Positions 6,888 to 13,878 of a stretch of 16,828 nucleotides of DNA are shown here, piece by piece (within the stretch, counting starts at the first letter, position 1; each line of letters starts with the position of its first letter). The translations under genes were made by a program, and so were the position numbers. The DNA comes from GCA-2733415 sp965178635. Its GTDB lineage: Bacteria; Bacteroidota; Bacteroidia; Flavobacteriales; Flavobacteriaceae. The notes beneath the pieces are model-generated. The model did not search any database. It was not told where the DNA came from and saw only the letters and a program-made list of their open reading frames with translations. The DNA lies in assembly GCA_965178635.1 (NCBI GenBank), contig CBCXVT010000014.1, forward strand, positions 1-16,828, read 5' to 3'.

Positions 6888-8843
6888 TTACAACACCCTA
6901 TTTAATTTTTCTGAGAGTACTTTTTTTAATGCTGTATAATCCATAATCTCTTGAATGATTTCTATATTAGAAATTTCTTGAGAAACAGATTTTGCCAACT
7001 CATCAATTTTTTTGGTGACTAAAAAACGTCTTAATGACAATATGTTTTCATTTACAAGACGTCCAATATTATCTTCTTTTTTAATTGGAAATATATTTTG
7101 TCGCTCCCAGTCATTTAAAGAGTAACGCTCCTCATTCATCAAAATAGAAGTGACTTCACTAGCAAGCACAGGTTCTAAAACATTGACAAATGTATCTATT
7201 TGAAGCTTGCTGTCACTTTGTAATTTTTCAACAATTTTATAATACAACACTTGAAACAATTCATTTGCAAATTCCACCTCATCTTCTTGTAAACTTAGAA
7301 ACACTTTTTGATGTACTGAATTTACCTCTAATTCTTTATCTAATTCAAGTTCCCCTGTATCATTTTCTTTTAAATAATATTCTTCAAATTCTGTTTCAAC
7401 AGTAGCATACAACAATAATATTTGAATGATTTTACGTTCTAATTCATATTGCTCATCAACTTTTTTAACTGGCTGTTTAGACTTATGAACAACATCAAAA
7501 CTTTGCTGTTGTTGTTTCCCTCCTTTTTTATCGCCTTGTCGAGCTTTATTTGATAACTGAGCAAGCGTTGAAAATAATACTTGTTCAGAAATATCCATTA
7601 TTCGCGCGCACTCTTTTATATAAAGTTCACGTTTTATTGTATCTGGAATCTTAGAAATACTCGTGATGATTTCACGAATTGTTTCCGCTTTTTTTATTGG
7701 ATCATTTTTGGCTTCTTCATTTAGAACACCAGCTTTAAACGCAATAAAATCTTTTGAATTCTCTTCCAAATACAACACCAAGTCTTCATGTGGTGTTTTT
7801 TTAGCAAACGAATCAGGATCTTCACCTTCAGGAAATGTACAAATTCGCACATTCATACCTTGCTCTAAAATCAAATCTACCCCACGTAATGATGCTCTCA
7901 TTCCAGCGGCATCACCATCAAAAAGAATTGTTATGTTTTTCGTTAGCCTATTAACTAAACGAATCTGATCACTTGTTAAAGCCGTACCAGATGACGCCAC
8001 AACATTATGAATTCCTGTTTGATGCAATTGAACAACATCAGTATATCCTTCTACTAAATAACAATTATCCTCTTTAGCAATTGCTTGCTTTGCCTGATAA
8101 ATACCATATAAGATTTTACTCTTATGGTAAATTTCACTTTCAGGTGAATTTAGATATTTAGCTGCTTTTTTATCGTTCGTTAAAATTCTACCTCCAAAAC
8201 CTAAAACACGACCACTCATTGAATGAATAGGGAACAATACACGCCCTTTAAAACGGTCAAATTGCTTGGTTTCTTTTACAATTGTAAGTCCTGTTTTTTC
8301 TAAAAACTCTAACTGATAACTATTCTTTAACGCCTCTTTAGTAAATGCTTCCCATTGATCTAAAGCATACCCTAATTTAAACTTCTGGATGGTTTCTAAT
8401 GTAAATCCACGTTCTTTAAAATAGGTTAATCCAATTGCTTTACCTTGCTCGTTATTGTGTAGTATTTCAGAGAAATATTTTTGGGCGTATTCAGAAACCA
8501 GATACATGCTTTCACGCTCACTAGCTTGCTCCTTTTGCTCATTAGACTGCTCCGTTTCCTCTATTTCAATATTGTATTTTTTAGCCAAATACTTAATTGC
8601 TTCGGGATAAGAACAATGTTCGTGTTCCATTAAAAAAGCCACCACATTACCCCCTTTTCCAGAAGAGAAATCTTTCCATATTTGTTTTACTGGCGAAACC
8701 ATAAAACTTGGTGAACGTTCATCTGTAAACGGACTTAAGCCTTTGAAGTTACTTCCTGCTTTTTTCAATTGTACAAAATCACCAATAACCTCCTCTAAAC
8801 GAGCAGTCTCAAAAACATTATTTATGGTGGTTTGTGAAATCAA
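6888..8843 (-). CDS. dnaG: DNA primase DnaG, without the usual zinc ligands
   Basis: DnaG makes RNA primers for the replication fork. The N-terminal domain (about residues 1-95) aligns with the CHC2 zinc domain, but the four ligand positions hold Ser37, Thr40, Asp58 and Ser61 in place of Cys, His, Cys, Cys. The RNA polymerase core and Toprim domain are intact: the Toprim Glu265 is in VEGYTD and the DGDAAG motif is at 309-314. The C-terminal helicase-binding region ends at EKLNRVL. I chose the TTG at 8843, which gives MISQTTI, the usual flavobacterial N-terminus, and 651 residues. Another TTG at 8855 would add four residues, and no ATG is available. The gene converges on nadE with three bases between stops and no visible terminator. 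Confidence 0.96.
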   Translation of the reverse strand: MISQTTINNVFETARLEEVIGDFVQLKKAGSNFKGLSPFTDERSPSFMVSPVKQIWKDFSSGKGGNVVAFLMEHEHCSYPEAIKYLAKKYNIEIEETEQSNEQKEQASERESMYLVSEYAQKYFSEILHNNEQGKAIGLTYFKERGFTLETIQKFKLGYALDQWEAFTKEALKNSYQLEFLEKTGLTIVKETKQFDRFKGRVLFPIHSMSGRVLGFGGRILTNDKKAAKYLNSPESEIYHKSKILYGIYQAKQAIAKEDNCYLVEGYTDVVQLHQTGIHNVVASSGTALTSDQIRLVNRLTKNITILFDGDAAGMRASLRGVDLILEQGMNVRICTFPEGEDPDSFAKKTPHEDLVLYLEENSKDFIAFKAGVLNEEAKNDPIKKAETIREIITSISKIPDTIKRELYIKECARIMDISEQVLFSTLAQLSNKARQGDKKGGKQQQQSFDVVHKSKQPVKKVDEQYELERKIIQILLLYATVETEFEEYYLKENDTGELELDKELEVNSVHQKVFLSLQEDEVEFANELFQVLYYKIVEKLQSDSKLQIDTFVNVLEPVLASEVTSILMNEERYSLNDWERQNIFPIKKEDNIGRLVNENILSLRRFLVTKKIDELAKSVSQEISNIEIIQEIMDYTALKKVLSEKLNRVL

Positions 8844-8890
8844 TTTATGATACAATTTTAAGAATGGTAAATGTACTAAATAATATAAAC

Positions 8891-8921
8891 AAAAACGGAT
8901 TCACTTTGATTAGTGAATCCG
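8891..8921 (-). terminator. Intrinsic terminator after queA
   Basis: On the minus strand a perfect 10-bp stem, CGGATTCACT paired with AGTGAATCCG and a 6-base loop, is followed by TTTTTGTTT. It lies 26 bases after the queA stop and upstream of dnaG. This separates queA from dnaG, so dnaG should have a promoter of its own in the remaining space (8844-8895). I do not see a clear one. Confidence 0.8.
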
Positions 8922-8946
8922 CTTCATATATTGTAATTTTTTTTAA

Positions 8947-9996
8947 TTATATGATTAACATTGCGTCACCATATGAGTAAAAGTTATAACCTTCTTTAAT
9001 TGCTTCATCATAAGCTTTCATTACGAAATCATAATCAGCAAATGCAGCAACCATCATCAGTAATGTAGACTTTGGCGTATGCAAGTTTGTTATCATACAG
9101 TTAGCAATACTAAACTCATGTGGTGGATGGATATATTTGTTTGTCCAACCATCAAACTCATTTAATGTACGGTTAGAAGACACTGAACTCTCTAAAGCTC
9201 TCATCACTGTTGTTCCAACTGCACATACTCTTTTCTTCCTAGCTTTAGCTGTATTAATAGTTTCTACAGCAGGTGCTTCAATAACCATCTCTTCAGAATC
9301 CATTTTGTGCTTAGATAAATCCTCAACCTCAACCGGATTAAATGTCCCTAAACCAATATGCAAAGTTACTTCTGCAAAATTCACTCCTTTGATTTCTAGG
9401 CGTTTTAACAAATGCTTAGAAAAATGTAATCCTGCAGTTGGCGCAGCTACAGCTCCTTCATGCTTTGCATAAATTGTTTGGTAACGCTCTTTATCTTCTG
9501 GCTCAACATCTCTTTTAATATACTTTGGCAATGGCGTTACACCTAACTCGTTTAGTTTTTCTCTAAATTCTTCATAAGGTCCATCATATAAAAAACGTAA
9601 CGTACGCCCTCTTGATGTTGTATTATCAATAACCTCAGCAACTAAAGCTTGATCTTCTCCAAAATATAGTTTATTACCAATTCTTATTTTTCTTGCCGGA
9701 TCTACTAAAACATCCCACAAACGCTGTTCTTTACTTAACTCACGCAATAAAAACACTTCAATTCTTGCTCCAGTTTTCTCTTTACTACCAAATAAACGTG
9801 CTGGAAAAACCTTTGTGTTATTTAACACCATTACATCATCTTCATCAAAATAATTGATTAGATCTTTAAACTGTTTATGTTCTATAGTTTGTTCTGCTCT
9901 ATTCAATACCATTAAACGAGATTCATCTCTGTTTTCTGCTGGATGCTCAGATAATAATTCTTCTGGAAGTTCGAAATCGAATTGTGATAATTTCAT
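8947..9996 (-). CDS. queA: S-adenosylmethionine:tRNA ribosyltransferase-isomerase QueA
   Basis: QueA moves and rearranges the ribose of S-adenosylmethionine onto preQ1 at position 34 of tRNAs for Asn, Asp, His and Tyr, giving epoxyqueuosine. At 349 residues it has normal length. Visible family segments are HPAENRDESRLMVL near the N-terminus, NNTKVFPARLFG at residues 59-70, APTAGLHF at 185-192, TLHIGLGTF at about 211-219 and a C-terminal NFYSYGDAMLI. The start ATG at 9996 is unambiguous and gives MKLSQFDFELP. It is probably monocistronic, with a possible promoter before it and a hairpin terminator after it. Confidence 0.97.
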   Translation of the reverse strand: MKLSQFDFELPEELLSEHPAENRDESRLMVLNRAEQTIEHKQFKDLINYFDEDDVMVLNNTKVFPARLFGSKEKTGARIEVFLLRELSKEQRLWDVLVDPARKIRIGNKLYFGEDQALVAEVIDNTTSRGRTLRFLYDGPYEEFREKLNELGVTPLPKYIKRDVEPEDKERYQTIYAKHEGAVAAPTAGLHFSKHLLKRLEIKGVNFAEVTLHIGLGTFNPVEVEDLSKHKMDSEEMVIEAPAVETINTAKARKKRVCAVGTTVMRALESSVSSNRTLNEFDGWTNKYIHPPHEFSIANCMITNLHTPKSTLLMMVAAFADYDFVMKAYDEAIKEGYNFYSYGDAMLII

Positions 9997-10012
9997 GTAT
10001 CTATTTAATTAG

Positions 10013-10046
10013 GTTGCTAATATACAATCTGAACATAGGGGTTGTC
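10013..10046 (-). promoter_or_regulatory. Possible queA promoter
   Basis: On the minus strand TTGACA is followed, after about 21 bases counted from TTG, by TATATTAG, a partial match to TAnnTTTG. The element lies within the 64-base gap between aroA and queA, about 17 bases before the queA ATG. The spacing is close to that of Bacteroidota promoters, but the -7 match is imperfect. Confidence 0.3.
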
Positions 10047-10060
10047 AAGTAAATTGGCAA

Positions 10061-11296
10061 TTATATTTTATTTATTTGTATTCCGAGTGTTTTTAAATCG
10101 TTCCAGAATTCTGGATATGACTTTGAAACAACTTCAGACTCATTAATCACAAGATCTGTTTTTAAGGCTAAAGGGGCAAAAGCCATAGCCATTCTATGAT
10201 CTTGATACGTATCAACGTTAACTGCTGACTTGACACTTGAAGCGGTTTTTAAATGTAATGAATCATTTGTAATAATCACCTCAGCACCAAATTTTGTCAA
10301 CTCAGTTTTTAAAGCCTCTAAGCGGTCTGTTTCCTTTATTTTCAAAGTGTGCAATCCGTATAAATCACACGAAATTCCCATTGCAAAAGCTGTAACAACT
10401 ATTGTTTGTGCTATATCTGGAGACTTATTTAAATTAAATGATTTATAACCTAAACCGTTTTCTGTTTTTATGAGCAGTATTGAGTTATTTTTAAATTTAG
10501 TTGTTACACCAAACTCTTTGTAAATTTCAACCAAACTACTATCACCCTGAAATGAGTTTTGTTTATATGAAGATAATTCTATTGTAGTGCCAATATCCGA
10601 TAACGCAACGATACTATAAAAATACGAGGCAGAACTCCAATCTGATTCCACAACAAATGTTGCGCTTTTTAATGCATCAATATTACTTTTAAATGAATTT
10701 ACATTTATGACATTATCAACGAACTCGGTTTCTACACCTAATTCATTTAACAAACTTAAAGTCATATTTATATATGGTATCGACGTAATTTCACCTTCAA
10801 GCGTTAATTGCAATCCGTTTTTTAATACTGGTGCAATTAATAATAATGCAGAAATATATTGACTAGACACATCAGCTTTTAGAGTCACCTGATGTTTATC
10901 TAACTCTTTTCCTTTAATCAATAAAGGCGGAAAACCTTCTTTTTCTTTATATGAAATATCAGCACCTAAAACCCTTAAAGCATCAACCAATACACCAATT
11001 GGACGCTCTTTCATTCTTGACGAACCTGTTAATACACTTGTTCTACTTTCCTGAATAGATAAATATGCAGTTAAAAACCGCATAGCAGTACCTGCATGAT
11101 GTACATCTATAACTTCATCATTAGAAGATAATGCTTTTTGAAGCACTTGAGTATCGTCTGAATTTGATAAATTATCAATCTGTAATTTTTCAAACAAAGC
11201 TTGTAGAATCAACATTCTATTTGATTCTGATTTAGAACCAGTGATTATCACATTACAAGAAGGATGTACTTCAGATCTATTGAGCCTTAAATCCAT
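10061..11296 (-). CDS. aroA: 3-phosphoshikimate 1-carboxyvinyltransferase (EPSP synthase)
   Basis: AroA joins phosphoenolpyruvate to shikimate 3-phosphate, the sixth step of the shikimate pathway. At 411 residues it is slightly shorter than the E. coli enzyme (427). Active-site segments are present: Lys22, Ser23 and Arg27 in SKSESNR, SSQY at 144-147, Asp294, KETDRL at 321-326 with Glu322, DHRM at 366-369 and Lys392. The loop that binds glyphosate in E. coli (NAGTAMRP) reads HAGTAMRF here, with His67 and Phe74 at the usual Asn and Pro places. The ATG overlaps the stop of the upstream 77-residue gene by one base. It is the last gene of the right-hand operon. Confidence 0.97.
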   Translation of the reverse strand: MDLRLNRSEVHPSCNVIITGSKSESNRMLILQALFEKLQIDNLSNSDDTQVLQKALSSNDEVIDVHHAGTAMRFLTAYLSIQESRTSVLTGSSRMKERPIGVLVDALRVLGADISYKEKEGFPPLLIKGKELDKHQVTLKADVSSQYISALLLIAPVLKNGLQLTLEGEITSIPYINMTLSLLNELGVETEFVDNVINVNSFKSNIDALKSATFVVESDWSSASYFYSIVALSDIGTTIELSSYKQNSFQGDSSLVEIYKEFGVTTKFKNNSILLIKTENGLGYKSFNLNKSPDIAQTIVVTAFAMGISCDLYGLHTLKIKETDRLEALKTELTKFGAEVIITNDSLHLKTASSVKSAVNVDTYQDHRMAMAFAPLALKTDLVINESEVVSKSYPEFWNDLKTLGIQINKI

Positions 11297-11529
11297 TATT
11301 TCTTTTTATGTTTTTTCAGCTGAAAATGCGCCATTAAAAAACCATACACTAATGAAAATATCGCTAATACAATAATGTAGTTTCTAAACTCAGGTGTTAG
11401 CACATACACAGAAAACTCTTGAGTGAGCACGCTTATAAACACTTTTATAATTACGGCAACAATGAAAAACACTGTTGAAAAACGTAACCCTAATTTCAAT
11501 AATGATGTTGTTACTAATTTCTGACTCAT
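11296..11529 (-). CDS. Small two-segment membrane protein of unknown function
   Basis: I do not recognise this 77-residue protein. It has a short N-terminus with two Lys/Arg residues, a hydrophobic segment at about residues 14-34, a polar link of about 13 residues and a second hydrophobic segment at about 49-68. It ends in a basic tail (KKHKKK), which suggests both ends face the cytoplasm. It is certainly translated as part of the operon: its ATG shares a base with the mazG stop, and its TAA shares a base with the aroA ATG (TAATG at both junctions). The context, between a nucleotide pyrophosphohydrolase and aroA, does not indicate a function. Small flavobacterial membrane families of unknown function are common. 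Confidence 0.78.
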   Translation of the reverse strand: MSQKLVTTSLLKLGLRFSTVFFIVAVIIKVFISVLTQEFSVYVLTPEFRNYIIVLAIFSLVYGFLMAHFQLKKHKKK

Positions 11530-11855
11530 TACTTTAGTTTTTCATTATTATGATGCCTGTCATGATCACGTTTTGTTTTCAAATCTAATTTCTTATCAAA
11601 AGCATCTTGTAGGTCAATCCCTGTCTGATTTGCTAAACACAACACCACAAACATGACATCTGCTAGTTCTTCACCTAGGTCTTTATTTTTATCACTTTCT
11701 TTCTCGCTTTGCTCACCATAACGTCTTGCAATAATTCTAGCCACTTCACCAACTTCTTCTGTCAATTGTGCCATATTAGTTAATTCGTTAAAATAGCGAA
11801 CACCGTGATTTTTAATCCAGTTATCTACGTCTAATTGTGCGTTTTTAATGTCCAT
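11529..11855 (-). CDS. MazG-type nucleotide pyrophosphohydrolase
   Basis: This 108-residue all-alpha protein carries the magnesium-binding pattern of the MazG/dUTPase-like family: ExxE at Glu34-Glu37 and ExxD at Glu63-Asp66. Such proteins hydrolyse nucleoside triphosphates to monophosphates and pyrophosphate, often acting on abnormal or excess nucleotides. The exact substrate is not visible. It is a single-domain form, much shorter than the two-domain E. coli MazG. It starts one base after the stop of the 673-residue DUF3857 gene and overlaps the next gene by one base, so it is well inside the operon. The C-terminus is polar and His-rich (DHDRHHN). Confidence 0.93.
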   Translation of the reverse strand: MDIKNAQLDVDNWIKNHGVRYFNELTNMAQLTEEVGEVARIIARRYGEQSEKESDKNKDLGEELADVMFVVLCLANQTGIDLQDAFDKKLDLKTKRDHDRHHNNEKLK

Positions 11856-11856
11856 A

Positions 11857-13878
11857 TTATATTTTTTCTAGAACTATTTTTTCTGCATTTTTTTCAATCA
11901 TTGTCTTATAAATTGTTTGAAGTTCTTTATAATACACTACTGGAATTGTAGAAAAGTTAACATTTAACGTCTGCGACACTTGAATTTTACTTCCACTTTG
12001 CTTTACTAGCAAATTATAATCTCCAATATTATCAGACATTAAAAGTTTTACACTTTCAGGTAATGCTTTAACTTTGTACCCAACAGGAATTTCTATATTG
12101 ACAATTGTTTTTTCTGTTTTTGGAAATTTAAAATTTATAGGATAATTCCTTTTTTCATTATTAAATATATTTTCATTCTTAGTAAGAAACAATAATGGCT
12201 GTATATATAAATCACCCCCTATTTCTTCAACACCTTCCTCATAAGAAAAGCTATAAGAAGATTGAATTGGTTTTTCTGTTATTAATTTATTAGAAATTTC
12301 AAAATTTTCAACATCAACGTTACCTAATTGACTTGACAAATTACTTGTTAAGTCACTTTCTTTCACACCTTGAAATTCATTTCTATATTCAAAAGCATTA
12401 TATAAAGTTTGCTGACTTCTTACACTCCCCTTCGTTGTAAAATCTTCATTTAAGCTTGCGCTAATCATGGTAGTATGTTTAGAATTTTCATTTGGAAGTA
12501 TCTTAACCCATTCAGAGCTACCATCCTTTTTAACCAACCTTCCTTGCCAATTTAAAGCTTTAGTTGAAATTATATTTTCAGTAGAATACTTTTTTGTTGC
12601 ATCTAATAGTATTTCACCACCATTTAATCCTATATGGCAAACTACATAATTAAATCCTTTTCTGGTTGGAAATAATGGCGTGCCATTTCCTATAGTACTC
12701 ACTAAAATTGGATTAGCATTTATACCCGCATATCTCAACATTGAAATTAACATTAAATTTATATCCGCTACATTCCCTTCCCCTTCTTTATACGCTTTTC
12801 TAACACCTTTATCTGCATAATACCCATTCAAGTTATTATACTTTACTTTAGATTTCACATAATTAAAGATTTTATTGATAATAATTTCTGGTTTTGACGT
12901 ACCAGAAAGTAAAGCATCTAAGTCATTTTTGTAATACGACTCTTTATTCAACTCACCTCCAAAACCATCATTTTCATATATAGTTTTAGTAACCTTATCC
13001 CATGTTGTGGAATAAGATTTATACGGTGTGTTTGGTAATCTTATTTGTTGTAACTCTAGTTTTATTGAAGCGGCATAATTGCTTAAAGATGTTACATATG
13101 ACTCGTCAGCCAAAGCAGGAATATTTTCAGCTTCTAACACTGTCCAGTTTTCTTTAAAAGCAAGTTCCGAACTATTGTATTCTGCTTTTCTTCTTTTAGC
13201 CGTAACACTTGCATGATCTACTCCAGCAACTGTAATTCGTCTTTCTTTATAGTCATACTGTAAGTCCGGCAGATAACTAGACTTTAAATTTTGATAAGCT
13301 TTATATTGAAAATACTCTGGAGTTCTCAACTTAAAATCAAGTTTTTTAATTGGAATCATTTGCTGAAAATACACATCATTAATACCTAACAACTCTGATT
13401 CAATAGTGTACTTGTATTCTACAATTGACCCTTCTTTAATATTTGGCAATGTAAACTTTACTTTACTCCAATAATCATTTGTTTCTTCGTCAAAAATACC
13501 ACCTTTTTTTAATTTTGTTTGACTAATTTTATTAGAACTTATATTAAATGTTGTAGCTTTCAATCCAACTAGACTTTCCTTTCTTTCGTTAGATTCATTA
13601 TATAAATTTATTGTTTTAGTAGCGTAATCAAACCCTTCTTTGGTGTAAATTTTTATACGTTCATGAATTTCATTTTTTTGAATAAACCCAATACCGTGTT
13701 CATAATCAAAACTAATACGTTGCTTTCTATATAAAACGGTTGCATTTGCATCCGTATCAGAAGGATTGTTTTTTTCTAACAACTCTTCTTTTGATACCTT
13801 TCCATACTTATAATTTTGCGCACTTATTGTCGTTACCCCAAATAACAACACGAAAGTTAATAATAGTGTTTTTCTCAT
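11857..13878 (-). CDS. Exported DUF3857 / transglutaminase-like protein with a broken catalytic triad
   Basis: This 673-residue protein has a clear signal peptide (MRKTLLLTF, hydrophobic core, likely cleavage after Ala20). The N-terminal half resembles DUF3857, a beta-rich domain common in exported Bacteroidota proteins. A transglutaminase-like fold follows at about residues 320-430, and a beta-rich C-terminal part completes the protein. At the places of the catalytic residues it has Val370 (for Cys) and Tyr411 (for His), while Asp426 is kept. It should therefore not work as a peptidase or transglutaminase and may bind instead. It overlaps the upstream paralogue by four bases (ATGA) and is followed one base later by the mazG-type gene. 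The biological role of the family is unknown to me. Confidence 0.9.
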   Translation of the reverse strand: MRKTLLLTFVLLFGVTTISAQNYKYGKVSKEELLEKNNPSDTDANATVLYRKQRISFDYEHGIGFIQKNEIHERIKIYTKEGFDYATKTINLYNESNERKESLVGLKATTFNISSNKISQTKLKKGGIFDEETNDYWSKVKFTLPNIKEGSIVEYKYTIESELLGINDVYFQQMIPIKKLDFKLRTPEYFQYKAYQNLKSSYLPDLQYDYKERRITVAGVDHASVTAKRRKAEYNSSELAFKENWTVLEAENIPALADESYVTSLSNYAASIKLELQQIRLPNTPYKSYSTTWDKVTKTIYENDGFGGELNKESYYKNDLDALLSGTSKPEIIINKIFNYVKSKVKYNNLNGYYADKGVRKAYKEGEGNVADINLMLISMLRYAGINANPILVSTIGNGTPLFPTRKGFNYVVCHIGLNGGEILLDATKKYSTENIISTKALNWQGRLVKKDGSSEWVKILPNENSKHTTMISASLNEDFTTKGSVRSQQTLYNAFEYRNEFQGVKESDLTSNLSSQLGNVDVENFEISNKLITEKPIQSSYSFSYEEGVEEIGGDLYIQPLLFLTKNENIFNNEKRNYPINFKFPKTEKTIVNIEIPVGYKVKALPESVKLLMSDNIGDYNLLVKQSGSKIQVSQTLNVNFSTIPVVYYKELQTIYKTMIEKNAEKIVLEKI

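Noticed and set aside
8844..8880. TACATTTA upstream of dnaG as a promoter -7 element
   Set aside because: It departs from TAnnTTTG at the last base and has no TTG at suitable distance. The nearest TTG is in the terminator tail, about 14 bases away.
11857..13878. Reading the Val/Tyr substitutions in the second DUF3857 gene as a sign of pseudogene decay
   Set aside because: The reading frame is open over 673 codons with an intact signal peptide and tightly coupled neighbours, so it looks like a maintained gene that has lost catalytic residues.
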